Positions 10,654 through 23,956 are shown, counted from the first letter of the stretch. The stretch is 64,000 bases of DNA from Cladopsammia gracilis (GCA_022457155.1 JAJGOT010000047.1:442001-506000), one strand, 5' to 3'. The notes: a model not told the origin generated them from the letters alone. Translations and numbers: made by a program.

Positions 10654-13600
10654 GTGTAATTTATAAAGCCTTCCATCTTGGGATCAAGCCGAGTGAGGAG
10701 ACGGGCTGTTCGTTCTATTCCAAATTCAATGTCCGCTTTCTGTAAAGAAATTGACCACGTACAGTAAGATCTTGATTTTGAGTTCTGAACTATGTCAATA
10801 CAACGTCGTAAGATTGTTTAATTCGTATAGGGTGACTTACTACGATTATCAGTTGAGCAAGCCACGAGCGATGTTTGGTGACGAAGTTTTGCCGTTAAAA
10901 CTATGTTGTTGTCCAGGGCAACGTGCTACGTTTTCAACGGTAACTTTTCTGTGACTGGACGTCATCAGTAACAAAACGCGTTACCGTTGGAAACGTAGCA
11001 AGTTGCCCTTGACAACAACGTAGTTTTAACGGCAAAACTTCGTCACCAAACATCGCTTGTGGCTTGCTCAACTGATAATCGTAGTATTATTTCCTGGTGG
11101 GAGGATTGCCAGAATTGAAAAAGGGTTCCAAAATGCGTTAACAAAAACGTCTTCAAATTTCTGTCATCTCCACACACTGCAAAAAGAATTTATATATTAT
11201 CTAAGTACAAAATACATATTTACCTTTAGGCATTTAACAAAGTCAGTTCTTGAAATCTTTAGTGCGCCTTCCGTGTCAAACTGCTGACAAAATTCCGTCC
11301 ACTGATCTTGATTGTTTAAAATAAAATTCTTTACAACACTTAGAGGATCTTTGACACCAGGTCGCAGGTTTGCTATGATTTTAATGCCAGGCTTGACTTG
11401 ACGAACTTCTTCCAAAAGTTGGTCGAAAGATTCGTCTAAATATATATCCTAAAAAGGAGCGTAACATAACGCATTAACAATATGACGTGACTGGAGATGA
11501 TATTGCACAGCATGAAATGGTAAGGCATTGCATGGCATAAAAGCAATAACCATGACAACAACAATCAACTTTATCAACGTGCCCAATGCCGTTCAGTTCT
11601 AGCTTAATTAAATTCCAGCTAATTGACGACGCATGCTTGACAAAGCGCGGTGTGGAATGACATGACACCACATGACATAGCTGAATAATATTTAAAACAT
11701 TTCTATTGATTAAATGTTCAAACACAGTTCAAAGCCATTGTTATTGATATTTGTGCACCGTCAAGGCCAAAAGATCTAGAAAAAAACTAGCTTGTTAGTA
11801 AACATTCTTCACATAACAGAGCTTTTTGGGCCCGAAACGTGTTCGGGACTTTTGAGAAACGCACGCCTGTTTCTAAAGTCCATCAAAATGATGAACCCTG
11901 TTTACGAATTGATCGGTCACGCCGGCCTGTTTGTTGAATTTGATTAGACAAGAAAATTAAATCGGTTGTCTCACGATGTGTAAAGTTACCTGAAAGTGCA
12001 ATTCTGTCAAAGCACTGTCAGCATAGTTCTTGGCCGCTGACAAAATGGCTTTTGCTCCTTCGGTACCGATGGGATTGCTTCCAACCTGATACAATTTCAG
12101 ATAACATGTGTTCTGATGAGGCATTATGTCAAACAAAATACTGGGTCAGGTGTGGGTGTCCAGACTGGGTGTAACCCTGGGATGCATGCATCAGTTGCTT
12201 ATCAAAAAGAAGTTAATAACGTCAAAAGTGGTACATATCCCTTGAGTGCGCCTAAAACTCAAGGGATGCGTACCACTTTTGACGTCATCAACTTATTTTT
12301 GATAAGCAACTGATGCAGCAGTAAGAATGGTCTTTTTCTTCTTTAGGTGCTTCAAGTATAACTTTTTACTCTTTAAAGTATCATTTCATAGTAAAAAAAA
12401 AAAACAATCACCTTAAGTATTTCCAGTGTGTTATTTCCTTCCAGCCCTTTAGCGATACACAAAGCACCCTGGATTGTAATTCTGTTATTGCTGGGTAGAG
12501 AAAAGAAAGTTCAAAAGTGAACAAGAAAGAATCGAAAAGAATCCTTATTAAAATTAAAGGACTCTGTGCAGCTAGCGTTTAGATAAATTTCCTTATGGTA
12601 AGAACTTTAGTTTCTGAAAAGCTGTTTGCAATTTCTTTTTAAGATATGTACCAATCATGCAAGATACGATTTCGTGTCAGTAATGTATTCACATTTGGCA
12701 GGTTATGAAAACACTCGGCTTATGAACATGAAGCTAAGTTTATACATTATAAATTTCATTGTATAAAACAAATAGGTTCCTTTTCATTATAGCCGGATCA
12801 AAATGCGATAACAACCCACTTTTTTCTCTTACCACTTGTGTACATTATCCGTGATCTAAAGGACTAGAACTAAACAGACGTATGATGGCAAAATAGAAGC
12901 TGTTTGTCAACTACTCGAAAAAACAAAGGCTCTATACATGTGTTTTTCAAATCCAGCTTCTAAAGGCTGGTTCTCATATCATCGTCCCGGTCGTCCCGGT
13001 CGTCCGAGTCGTTTCAAAAGTTTTTTTGCAAACGACTCAGACGATCGGGACGACTCAAGCGATTTGGGTTCTCATATGATCGTCCCGGTCGTCTCGAACG
13101 TCAATAGCGCAGTCGTAAACTGTGTCCGACAACATGCATGTTTTGGGCAATAATACTGCATTCTGGGGTAGATTTGGGTCGCTTCGATCGCCTCAGTCGT
13201 CCTGGTCGCCTGAGAGTAGTTCTCATATGATCTTCCCCGATTATTCTCGATCGTCCCAGTCGTCCGGATAGAACACAGTTCTATCCAAGCGACCGCGATC
13301 GTCCCAGTCGTCCTGGTCGTTTGCGATCGTCCCGGGTCGTCTTAGAAGTGTTCTCATATAATCGTCCCGGTCGCCGTCTGTGCACTTTTTGAAACGACTC
13401 GGACGACCGGGACAACCGGGACGATTATATGAGAACCAGCCTTAACTAGGATTCTCTGAGGCTACAATATGTAGAGATGTACTACCTAAGACCATTGTTG
13501 CAATATATAATGTCGGAATTCTCTTAATATTCACCTGATATCCAACTCAATAAGTGTATTGTTTGCTCTTAACGCTTCTCCCAAAGCAACTGCTCCGTCA

Positions 13601-16600
13601 TTTGAGAATCCATTGTATGACAGATTGAACTTCTTAAGAGTGCAGTTGGTCTGAGGAATAAGTAAAAGACGAAATATACCGTTACCATTTAAATAACATA
13701 ATCATGTGTATTTGGCTACCTACGGCCAAGTGGAAATGACACCAGGCTAATTTTCAAAGTGAAAATTAATCATGGTTTGCTCTGCTTTAAAGATACAACC
13801 GATACCATCTTTTTTAGCTGTCCTGAAAGCATTCGTACGTTGCCATAAACAACTGGGACATTTCTTGCCCCCAAAACGAATGACAAAGGCACGACTTAAC
13901 CCCATTTTAAAATTACAGGCTGTGAGAGTTAGGATTCCTTACCCGTAACCCATTTGCAATCTCAATGGCACCTTTACGGCGAATGTGATTCCAGCTTAAA
14001 TCCAGATACTCTAGAGCATCGTTAGAACCTGGCGTCAAGTAAAAAATAAATAGAGGAAACTGAGGAACGAGTTTAAGAAATTCATTGAACAACGCGAGAA
14101 ATCAAATCAGCATACTGTTTATCAAGATTCGCTAAATTCGGAGTTGTTTTCATGATAACAAAATAAAATAATTCAAACTCCGCCAACAGATCTGGCTGCT
14201 TATCCAGACTGTTCTTAAAGGTTCTTTTAGTTAACAACATCTTGATGCTTTTCACAAACTAAAACTGATAAGAAAAGAGATAAAAAAAATAACCTATAAG
14301 TTAAAATTTAGGAGCAGTTAAAAGATAAAACACCTAGTAAATGAACTGACTGAATTAAATTATATGGATTTCTGCAACTTGAGAAATTCAGTTTTAATTA
14401 ATCGGGATAACATCGTATTTTTGACGAAAGAGAAGGTGAAATAAGCCAAAAGGAGTCAAGGAAAATACGCGAATCATTAAAGTTCAGAATTCTCTCGAGT
14501 TCAATTAAAATTCCCTAGACTATCAGGCTAACTAAACTGACTTGATGCTAACCAGTTAATTGTTTTGCGTTTATTTAAACAAGCGACCCCACAAGCTCTG
14601 TAGCTTAAATTCTTATCGTGTTAAATTAAAGATCATCCATTCATCCATCCATCCATCCATTCTACCCACCCATCCATTCGTCCGTCCGTCCGTCCATCCA
14701 TCCATCCATCCATACATTTGGAATTTATTACCAGAAGAGATAAAATCTGAAAAGTCCGCGAGTGCATTCAAAAACAAACTAGCATCTCTCAATCTCCCTA
14801 TTGAATTTTAGTATTTTTCCGAATTATTGCTCTGTTTTAACCGAAATACTTATTTTATTCATAGTTAATATACTGATGTAAAATATTGTAATTAGTATAT
14901 GTAGTTATATATTTTCACGGCTTTTGTGAAAAACAAAAGTGCAATTATTTGTAATTTTTGACAAAGTCACCGTGGGTAAATAAAGTTTTTCTATTCTATT
15001 CTATTCTATTCTATTCTATTCTATTCTATTCTATTCTATTCTATTCTATCCATCAATCCATCCATCCATCCAATAACAGAACGGAACAAAACAGTGCGAG
15101 AATCATTTATTCTTGATTTTTGTCCGAAGTATTAATTTTTATCTGCACTATTATGACGTCATGCCTTTCAGTTTATAAGACTGCTAGCAGTCCTCCATGG
15201 ATAATTGAGAGGGCGAGAAAATAAGCGGTCGGCGATGCAATTGTCTCTTTCGTAAACGGTCGCTGCCATTTTAGCGATACTTGGAAAATGTTTTCACCAA
15301 TTATCGATTTTTTTTTTCTATTAGAAAAAGAAAAATGCAAGTAATAAGAATAATTAAAACCTAGAATCGAACCCGGAACTTCCTGCGTGCTAACATCCCA
15401 CTTTCACCACTAGACCACTGGGTTGATCCGGCAAACCCAAGAAAAATTTAATTATAAAACCTGCTTTATCAATAACGGGTGAATTAATTTCGAACAGCAC
15501 GGCAGTTCTTCATATCAGGGTATAACCGTACTAAAGGAAAAAAACGTTTAAATTTGTAACGTTTTTCCTTTAGTACGGTTATACCCTGACGAAGAAAAGC
15601 CGTGCTGTTCGAAATTAATCGGTTGAAAAAAATATATATTCCTTTACTGTACGATCAGCTTTTCATTTCATTTGCATTCTTCTTTTGTTTGTTCTATTGT
15701 TTTCTCAGCCAATCCTGCAGACTCGTACCCAGTTGCTATTTATTGGTTTTTGGGGCGAGAGAAGATTGGATACTAGGGTGAATTGCGGCGCGCGGGGTGA
15801 CCCTTCCCGTGACACCCCGCGCGCCTCATTTAACCCTAGTATCCAATCTTCTCTCGCCCCAAAAACCAATTAATAGCGACTGGGTACGAGTCTGCTAATC
15901 CTGTGAGACGTTCCGAGAGCTTCGTGCCTGCCCTTCTTTTTATCCTTTCTTTCAGAGAGTCTCTATTTTCGGAAGTTAAACAAAAGTATAAAAAATATTA
16001 TCATTTATTACATCCTTTTTGAAATCACTGGTGATCCTTGTAATCTGATTGGCTCTCAGCAGTGCGATTTATTCCCGAATCGCACTATCTTTTGCTTCAA
16101 ATCGCATCTTATTCTGAGCAGTGCGATTTATTCCTGAATCGCACTGTTTTTTGCTCTAAATCGCATCTTTTTCTCAGCAGTGCGATTTATTCCCGAATCG
16201 CACCATTTTTGGCTCTAAATCGCATCTATAAGTCGCATCAATATTGGTACTGACTAAAATCCTGTATTTGGGCAATTAAATTGTGCGATTTCAAAATGGA
16301 TGTAATAAAGTGGTAATTGAACTTCGTGTCGTGCAATTTTGGTCTGAAATCACACTTGTGATTTCAAATCGAACTCGCGCTGCGCGCTCGTTCGATTTTG
16401 AAATCACGCATATGATTTCAGACCAAATTGCACTCCACTCAGTTCAATTACCATTATTAATGTTCTTTTCTCGGAAACTAAAATCCTTGTTATACCACAG
16501 TAGCCGAGGGAAGAAGCTTTTAGTATCACTGAACGTACTTATTCCTAGCCCCAGATTTTCTCCTGACTTCTCCGAAAACTTGTTGTGGTTGAGGTTCATC

Positions 16601-19600
16601 CAATTGACCTTATCGTTGCCCTAAATTAAAACATATACAAATGAATGATATTTATACATGTATTACAAAAAATCTACCCGCATAAAATTTTGGGGAAATT
16701 TTTGACCATGCGTAAACAAAAATAAAAACATTTGGCCGTGTAATTTCAGACCAAATGTGACATACACAACCCTCTCAATATCCTAATTCTTTACCCTTTT
16801 TCAGGTCAATGAGATCTCGTTAGATGAATCAGATCGAAATGAAAACGTTTACACTATTAATATTTTGGACGAAAACGACCCAAAACCCATAACTACATTT
16901 CGCGGGCTTCTTTCGTAACTATACAGCAGGCCCAGGAGCAGGCCTATATAGGCATAGGTATAGCCTAATTGTACAGAACAAACAAAATATGGATCTGCCT
17001 TCTTTTATCTCCGTTGTTCTATCCTTGCATTTTAAGGAGTTTGTTGTACACTACGAGTGACGTCTAGTACACGCATCCTTTTCTCTGAAGGAGATCCAGA
17101 AAGAACGTTACCATAAAATGTAGACTTGCCACAAGTTGACCTTCGTTTTTTTAGTCGAGTTTTATTCGATAAATTTGCGCGCGGAATTGAGTTTTAGTCG
17201 AGTTTTATTCGATAAATTTGCGCGCGGAATCGAGTTTAGTAACGAAGAACCTGGCTTAGAGAAAATGAGTATTGGAAGGGACTTGTAGCAAGTCTACATA
17301 AAATGTATCATAGCGTTGAGTGGTTCTGACTCCCTCTCAGTCTGTAACATTAGCTTGTATCACGGCTTTAATAAATTCACCTCAGCTCATTTTTTTGTCT
17401 TATTTCAAATACTTCGCACCTTAAAAGCTTCAAGTAGAGAGAGAGTATCCCTATCGTTAAAGCCATTGTCTGATAAATCTATCTTCAGTAAGGTGGCGTT
17501 ATTTTGCAGCATATCACACATATACTGACAGCCACGAGCACCGAGATGGTTTGAAGACACATCCTGCAAACAAGAAAAATAATAAGAAAACGTAAAAATG
17601 TTTGCACTGAAACGAATCGAAGTCTTCGATTGATCGTCATGAACATTTAAGCACTCCAGATAAACAACGTTTTTATAAAAACCGTTAGCTCAGTCGAAAG
17701 AACACCAGTCGGGAGAGCGGGAGGTCTGGTCCGAATTCCACCGCGGTCAAACGGCCGAGGTATTTTTCGTTTCATTTAGTGGGATTTTATTTAATATTAA
17801 ATGGAAATATTTGCAAGGATGTATCAAAAAAATTAGTTGACGTTACTATCTTTCAATTTTTGTCAAAATGATGACCTTTTTTCGTTGAAAACTGAGAAAA
17901 ACTCTTTGCGCCTGATCAAAATTATGTTGGCGGCAAGTGGCGCCGACAGTTGTGCAGTTCACAGTTCTTAAACGCTTAGAACTTTTTTGGTAAAATTTCA
18001 AAACATTTGGTAAATTGACAGTGTATTGGCAATATATTAAACTCTAAACAGTGAAAATAACAACCTTGTAACTTTTAAGTACTTTGCTTAACTTTTGCAA
18101 ATTTTTCTCGTTTGACCGCGGTTAAGGTCCGAATCGTGGCTGGACAACCAACAATCAGGTAAGATCGTGTTGGCTGTGCTCGATCAATACCTGTCTCAGT
18201 TTAGATGATCACGCCATTGGGAGGTGACGTTAAGCCGTTGGCCTTGTCCCCTACACTTTATTACAGAGGAAAGAAGAAAGAACCCACTCACAGTTTGAAC
18301 CCACTGACATATCATTTACTCTCGCTTGTTCACACCTACCAATTCTGTGATGTAGCAGTTTTCCTTGAGCATCACTGCAATGGCCGCCCCACCTTCCTCT
18401 TCTAAGTAGTTATCGTGCAGGTTCAGGCTCAGTAATGTCGTATTTTGCTAGTGAGTAAACAAGAACACAACAAACAAAATGTTACTGAGAAAAGCAATAC
18501 GAACAGCCAATAAAAGTCTATTGGTTTATTCTACCGTTTCTAAATTGTTTTCACTTGCTACCCTTAAACCAAAGAATTGCTTTTTTTCGTAAGTGGTACG
18601 GCTGTTGAAAGTCACCGTCTGGATACTAAGTACGCTCTGACCGGTTGAAAACCATTTCTGATAAGTTTTTGGCAACAAAGTATTTTGAGCCCGAATATAA
18701 TATCATAAAAGGAATATAAAGCAGTCCTTTTAAATTTAATGACTGTCTTTCTTCCCTAAGGAAGGCTGGTACTCAGGTATAGTACCGGTAGCATCATTCT
18801 TTGAAATGTTCAGCGCCTGAGAAACCCGAACAGCTTCGATAGGGTGACACCCGCCTTCAGCTCGCGTTTCCACAACTATTTTTCGCCCCTAAACTTCCAT
18901 TCGTGTTGCAGTAAGGAAAGCGGCCGGGTTCTTTTTCAGTTTTTTAGACAATGAGAGAACCGCATTGAGAACAATACATCAGAGCATGGGCTGTCCAAAA
19001 TACTGAGCTTTAATACGATAAGAGCCGAAACTTAGTGGAAGAAGAAGTCGAAATCGAGCTGTTAGCTAAATAAATCGCCAAGCAGCTGAATCAAAAATGG
19101 CTTCAGAAGAATACCGATCAGACTAGAACAGCTAGGGGAAACACAACACTTTTCGAGTTATATAATGTTCGAGTTTTCGAGGGTAAAATTATTTTAAGAA
19201 GTGAATCAGCGGAAACTGGATATGATTCAAGTTAAAGGGAGTTCGAGTTGTCGAGTTGCCTTGAGCATATTTTACAGAAGAATCCCGAAACTAGAACCGT
19301 CAGGGGAAAAACAACACTCTTCAAGTTATAGAATTAAATGTTCGAGTTATCGAGGGTTAAATTATTTAAAGTAAGTATTGTTTAGTCAAGTGAGGTATTT
19401 AAGCTACTGTGGCCAAGCCCGAAAAAGACTGAAAAAAAAAAAATCAGGGCTTTTTCAACGGCAATCGAACCCGTGACCTTCGCGTTACCGGTGCGATGCT
19501 CTACCTACTAAGCTATCAAAGCACATGTTGGGAGCAGGTCAAATGTGAGACGAAGTAGACTCGGCCCAAGTCTAAGTTCAGTAAACATTTTCAGGCTTTT

Positions 19601-21791
19601 TCGGGCTTGGACACAGTAGCTTAAAGGCCTCACTTGACTATACTTACTTTATTTACGATGCTACTGAGACAACAAATGTTTACTGGTTAAATTATTTATT
19701 TAAAGACGCGAAGCAGAGGAAACTGTATATGGTTCGAGTTAGTAAGAACTTCGAGTTGAAAGGAGTTCAATACCCACCTCTAGCGCAGCAGCAAGAGCCC
19801 GCCCCCCCTTTGGTCCCAGGAGACGGTGTTTGAAGTCAAGTTGTTTCTCCTGAATATTCTTTAGAAAAAATGAAGCTGGAGTTATATCCAAGAATTTGCA
19901 GGCAGAGATGTACAGTTTCCTTCCTGTTGTATCATATTCCTCTGATTTTTCTAAAAACAAATAAGGTTTTGATGCGAGTTTAACCACAGGCATGCCATCA
20001 TCTGTGTGGTGGACTCTGCTTTCAAATGGATGCGTCCGTTTATATCAATTCAGCTTTTTTAAATGCGCTATTTAGGGCTTTTAAACAGACTAAGATGAAC
20101 TTAAAACGCTTAAAAATATCGGAATACGATGACGAATTTTGTTTACAAATCCTTGAATATCGCATGATCTATAAGTTCACCACACAGAGTATGGTTGATC
20201 CGCAGAACCCGTGGTTTAACTTTGCAAATAAACTACAAAAAACGAAGTTTTATTTCTAGTGACGTCTTTCATTGGCTGGCCGAGATCTATATGGCGACGA
20301 GAGTCGATCGCAGGGGGCCCGTTTCTAAAAAGTTCCAATAACGTTTCAGGCCGGGAGGTTTATTTTAAAATCATGCAGAATTTCTAGAACGGTGGTGTAG
20401 TTTTAGCCCGCAAACTACCCCGACTTGTGTCGTCAACTTCGAATTTTATTGCTTAATCTTTCAAAAGCAACAAAATTTGAATATTTAATGTAAACATTGC
20501 TGGACTTTTGAGAAATGGGCCTCATGAATCAAAATCTAACTCTTTATATTATTTGAGAAATACATGGGAACTTACTCTGGTAAAGGTGGTCCAGAGAGAT
20601 TAAGTTCAACAACGAAATGAAGTCATCAATTTTACTTTATTTATTGCCGAAATCTACTAAATTGAGTGTCTAAGATAGATACTCATGATCAAGTAGTAGC
20701 GAGTATAGCATGCAATACGAGACTCATCTGCTGTTTTTGTTCAGTTATTAAATAAATTAAATTTAGCAGAAGCACCGAAATGACAGCTCGGCTTGCAGGG
20801 ATTATTTTCATTTTTTTTTTGTTCTTTTTCATCAGTAATTAAGCTTAAGTTTTCATTTTACATCTACTTCCGAGAAAATGGCTACAGCTTTCGTTGCTTC
20901 TTCTTGCGTTTTTTTTTTTGTTTTGTTCTGCGCTATAATATAATAAATTAAATTCAGTAATTTAGTAATTTACATCAAAGCCTTTCTATGTTAATCGTTG
21001 GGAGTTGCTCGAAATTTAACATCATTTAGATCGCTGATCAAAACGATTTAAGCTTACGCTCTTGTTTGATAATTTCACTGAAACTTATAAAAAGCGAGGA
21101 AATTGCACATCGAAAATGATAAACCGAGGAGAAATTCATTTGATGAGATTAGTATATGCCTGTTTACTTTTTATATAAGATGAACGCTACGAGGCGAGAA
21201 AATTATTGAGCTTTAATTTTGTATTTTAATTAAGAAAAACATTAAGCTTAAGGCTAAAGCACTTATTTTTAAAAGTTTAGTTTTGGAGAATTAATTTACG
21301 ATTTTAAATGACAACGAAGCGAAGTGTCTATTAAATATCTACTTATATGCAAAACTGACCGTTCGTTTACTAGCAATTTAATTTATTCGCAGGCTGTTTA
21401 GACCAAATTTCGAGGTAAAATCTAAAACGCTCACCTTCCGTCTCCAGATCAGTGTCATAATCACTGTCACTAGCTGCCGCATCAGAGCTCTGCGGAGAAA
21501 TCATCGGCTCGTTTTCTGTCCCCATGAAAGTGCCGTGTTTTACAAAAAAACCACCGGCGCTCTCAGTCGGCATAGCGGCTTCGTCGTCTTCGTTTTCCTC
21601 TAAGAGCACATCTTCCTGAAGCAAAACAGAATAAGCCATTTGCACTGTTATCGGTGAAAAAATGATTGTGTTTGAACTTGACGCTTTCGATCCAAGTTAA
21701 GGCTAACCTTGAGGCTAAATTGATCACTATCTTTCAAACTGTCAACCGGGGACTCCGAAATCCATCTACGTCCACCTGCGGTCTCGGACAT
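10654..21791 (-). CDS. LRRC74-like leucine-rich-repeat protein (12 exons found, 3' end not found)
   Basis: Twelve exons join in phase on the minus strand: 21791-21708, 21615-21435, 20001-19778, 18447-18340, 17563-17420, 16620-16539, 14028-13943, 13650-13535, 12490-12412, 12085-11990, 11448-11224 and 10739-10654, giving 503 codons so far. The acidic N-terminus (MSETAGG..., [11 protein letters not shown]) leads to a block ([34 protein letters not shown]) that matches the start of the LRRC74A/B family. Ribonuclease-inhibitor-type repeats follow, one per exon ([60 protein letters not shown]). The last two exons carry EF-hand-like segments ([24 protein letters not shown]) that lack a full set of calcium ligands. 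Such repeats bind proteins; the function of LRRC74 proteins is poorly known. An upstream in-frame ATG at 21854 is an alternative start. The terminal exon (entered in phase 2) was not located. Confidence 0.85.
10839..11085. mobile_element. Near-perfect 247-bp foldback element
   Basis: Arms of about 100 bases starting actacgattatcagttgag and ending with its inverted copy. Both arms contain the block gttttgccgttaaaacta. It is an intronic insertion in the LRRC74-like gene. The near identity of the arms suggests a recent origin. Confidence 0.75.
12188..12316. mobile_element. 129-bp hairpin MITE in LRRC74-like intron
   Basis: GCATCAGTTGCTTATCAAAA at the left and its inverted copy at the right continue into inner arms (cgtcaaaagtggta / taccacttttgacg) around a short loop. 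Confidence 0.75.
12963..13443. mobile_element. 481-bp foldback element with cgtcccggtcgtc iterations
   Basis: TIRs AAGGCTGGTTCTCATAT and ATATGAGAACCAGCCTT bound many copies of gtcccggtcgtc on both strands, so most of the element can pair with itself. Open frames inside are by-products of the repetition. Confidence 0.75.
14640..14715 (+). repeat. (CATC)n microsatellite
   Basis: A run of catc/cgtc tetramers that interrupts or abuts the LINE remnant just downstream. Confidence 0.85.
14713..15050 (+). mobile_element. 5'-truncated non-LTR retrotransposon 3' end with TCTAT tail
   Basis: An open segment reads [20 protein letters not shown] then [11 protein letters not shown] and a stop. This is the typical last segment after the reverse transcriptase of CR1/L2/jockey-type LINEs (WN.LP.EI...S...FK..L). 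A 3' UTR of about 180 bases ends in taaataaagttttt followed by about a dozen ctatt repeats, the usual microsatellite tail of such elements. The rest of the element is missing. Confidence 0.65.
15362..15425 (-). repeat. tRNA-like (SINE-type) sequence
   Basis: On the minus strand a B-box-like segment (GGTTCGATTCTAGG) is preceded by CTAGTGGT...GTGGGATGTTAGCA, resembling a tRNA D-arm and anticodon arm. Pairing is imperfect and I see no real tRNA fold. It is best read as a tRNA-derived SINE head. Confidence 0.4.
15484..15618. mobile_element. 135-bp near-perfect hairpin element
   Basis: Arms ttaatttcgaacagcacggc and its inverted copy, continuing to tatcagggtataaccgtact / inverse, with a loop of about 20 bases. 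Non-coding. Confidence 0.75.
15718..15894. mobile_element. hAT-like MITE with TIR CAGACTCGTACCCAGT
   Basis: The ends CAGACTCGTACCCAGT / ACTGGGTACGAGTCTG are perfect. The arms continue through tttttggggcgagagaagat and its inverse around a gc-rich hairpin. AATCCTG flanks both sides directly, preceded by C-C versus C-T, so the target duplication is 7-8 bp as in hAT transposons. Confidence 0.75.
16058..16235 (+). repeat. Three tandem ~60-bp units
   Basis: Three units each contain cagtgcgatttattcc, gaatcgcac and aaatcgcatct. They sit in an intron of the LRRC74-like gene. Confidence 0.8.
16304..16460. mobile_element. Palindromic element in LRRC74-like intron
   Basis: Arms tggtaattgaac...tttggtctgaaatcac and their inverse surround a gaactcgcgctgcgcgctcgt core. 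The right end lies about 30 bases from the exon at 16539-16620. Confidence 0.7.
17145..17240 (+). repeat. Direct duplication of a ~45-bp unit
   Basis: The unit ttttagtcgagttttattcg followed by ataaatttgcgcgcggaat is present twice in a row. Confidence 0.75.
17685..18260 (+). repeat. SINE-like repeat with tRNA-like head
   Basis: CCGTTAGCTCAGTCGAAAGA and GGTCTGGTCCGAATTCC resemble A and B boxes. The sequence resumes at about 18110 after an inserted stretch bounded by accgcggtcaaac / gaccgcggttaa, and continues into the block shared with 10290-10400. Confidence 0.45.
19440..19530 (-). repeat. tRNA-like (SINE-type) sequence, Thr-like
   Basis: The minus strand reads GATAGCTTAGTAGGTAGAGC, then TCGCA-CCGGTAA-CGCGA, then a T-arm GGTTCGATTGCC. 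The would-be anticodon is GGT but position 33 is C, not U. It is related to the copies at 41571 and 24375, so a dispersed tRNA-derived family is likelier than a functional tRNA. Confidence 0.45.
20311..20525. mobile_element. Diverged relative of the 9884-10112 MITE
   Basis: The ends gggggcccgtttctaaaaag and cttttgagaaatgggcctc are imperfect inverted copies of the gggcccgtttctcgaaa family. Confidence 0.55.
20526..21360. other. AT-rich gene-free interval
   Basis: This lies in the second intron of the LRRC74-like gene. It contains T-rich runs and no recognisable exon, RNA gene or repeat boundary. Confidence 0.5.
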
Positions 21792-21854
21792 TATTAGAAG
21801 TTTTGCTGTTCTTTTGTTTTCGTGGCTCCCGGACAACTTGTCTATCTTGTTCAA

Positions 21855-23530
21855 ACTTTTGTCAGCTGCGGAGGAGAAATGTCGTTGCTATGGAAACGGC
21901 AAATCGCCATTCATGACGTTTGTTGCGCGGGAAACAGAGCGCGCGCTAGAAATCAACAAGAATTTAAGCACTGTTGCAATTAATTAGATTTGTTCAGTCG
22001 ATGTCAGAAATTATATCAAGTCTGTATATCCAACACTTCAGTCCGAAAATGGAATTAATCACTTCTTTGTTTTCAACGTGAGCTGCCTGCAATGATCCGA
22101 GTATTTCGTTCTATTCTTTTTTGTTAATGTTGCCAAAAAGAATGTATAAGTCGGCTGCAATAAAAATATGATTTTCTTAGCCTTTCTTTTTATTGATCTT
22201 TACTCCGAATATGAAACAACTTCTATTAAAAAAAATGGAAGTACAAGGGTCCAAATACATGTAAATGCCAAAATAAAAGAACATATGTACATGCTTTTGG
22301 TTTTCTTCTGTTTAAAGTTGGCGTTTTTCCAAGTGAAGGCTTTTTGTGCACTAGCCACGGGCAGGAACCCATGGGCTCCTGTCGCGGATTGTACTAACGT
22401 GCTAATTAGAGAGCTCAAAGAAATAAAAGGTAAAGAGTCAAATACACGATAAACGTCACTATAGAAAAACTATAAACCTGTCCTTTTGTAACTTTTCTGT
22501 AACTGTAATGATTGTTTACTATACAAGAAGTGAATGTTTAATTTGACTGGAAGGATGTGAAAGAAAGAGGAGAGGATGGGGGACGATTAATCGCGGGAGG
22601 CGATTATTTCAAATATTTCCACCAAAGGGGGCGATCATTTGAAGGGGGCGATTAACTGAGGGCAGGTATTATTCGAGGAAATACGGTAGACATACTTTAT
22701 TGTTACATCAAATGGCTTTAGATGAGAAAACCACTCAATCGGTATGTCAAGTGCCGCTTTCCAATGATCCAAATAAAAGCGCTTGATTTCTTTCTATATT
22801 TTCCTGTTCTCTCAAGCTTAACCTCAGTTCATCGCCTTCTGATCATTTCTATTTTTTTCCTTTTTCGTTTTTTTTCCTTTCCATTCCCCTTTCCTTCTTT
22901 CTTTAGAGGGCACTTAGGAGTAGTTGGATAGAGAGGATGACGACGTAGTCCAATCTGGCCGCTCCATTGTATGGAAAAAAAAATCTTGCATAAACAAAAT
23001 CTTTATATCTTAGTGGATCTAGGTCCTGTTTTACAGCAGTGAACAACAGTCACAAGAAAACAAACGTGTGGAACAATAACATGAAACTATTTTATTTTCA
23101 ATTTTAAGTTCTTTTGTACATTTTCATACCACTGTTGACGCAAGCAAAAAGATACACTTGGAATATCAACTTCACGGTAACACTTCATAAATGTGTACAT
23201 TATTTGCCATGGTGGATTATAAAAAATAGACAATGCCATTGTAACATAACTGAGAATCAGTTTGTGTGTTTCATTATGGTCTGTTTCAGGCTGTCACATT
23301 ATAAAGAGGGTCAGCTTTTACGACCCACAACTCATTTTATAAAGTCTAAGTTAAAAATAGAACAAGTATTTCTACTTGCGCATCGAAGAAATGTGACCGT
23401 TTAGGAAAAGCTACGACCGGACCTTTAATTGAGGGCGAATGTGGCTTTGTGAAGCTATTCAGAACAGGACTGTTTTATCCTTTCGTTTTGCGCTTTTGCA
23501 ACACACTGAAACTGATTCTCAATTATGTTA
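21855..23530. other. Upstream region of the LRRC74-like gene, no gene seen
   Basis: Between the LRRC74-like start and the hairpin at 23536 I see no conserved coding sequence. A G-rich stretch at 22560-22690 repeats ggggcgatt-type words and looks like an interspersed repeat. A T/C-rich block lies at 22840-22905. Confidence 0.4.
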
Positions 23531-23535
23531 CATAT

Positions 23536-23690
23536 ACCTAATTCAATAAAGGTTGCTTTGAGAATTGGTCAATGGTAATTGGGCTTTGGCATTTGGGCAC
23601 ACGGCACACAATGCAATGCTTTGCTTGAGTGACCGCCAAACAGTAGCTTCCCAATGCCCAATTACCAAAGCAACCTTTATTGAATTAGGT
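23536..23690. mobile_element. 155-bp foldback element
   Basis: ACCTAATTCAATAAAGGTTG at the left and its exact inverse at the right, with inner arms ggtaattgggc / gcccaattacc. The short minus-strand frame across it (start near 23791) is only partly outside the hairpin and is probably not a gene. Confidence 0.7.
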
Positions 23691-23956
23691 GTATAAAATA
23701 ATTCACTTTGCTTTGTTGTCTTGCCACGTTCCTGCGTGACTACAGAACTGTCCACTGATACAGCAGGCTCTGGTTGTCTCTTCTTTGCCATATGTATCCT
23801 GTGGGGTGCTGTCTACAGCAAACACAGTCACTCTTGAGACGTCTTGAAGGTGAGACATCTCAAGGGTCCTTACACTCTTGGTGCTGAAATGAAGGTTAAT
23901 GGAACAACCATTTGCAATTTGTCATCATTTAACTTCTACCTCGTCATAGTAGTCCA

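Noticed and set aside
16058..16235. CRISPR-like array from the three ~60-bp units
   Set aside because: The units are directly adjacent tandem repeats without unique spacers, in an animal intron.
23543..23791. Minus-strand frame starting MAKKRQPEPAVSV
   Set aside because: Half of it is hairpin DNA; an acceptor precedes it, but joining it to FCF1 does not yield the conserved C-terminus.
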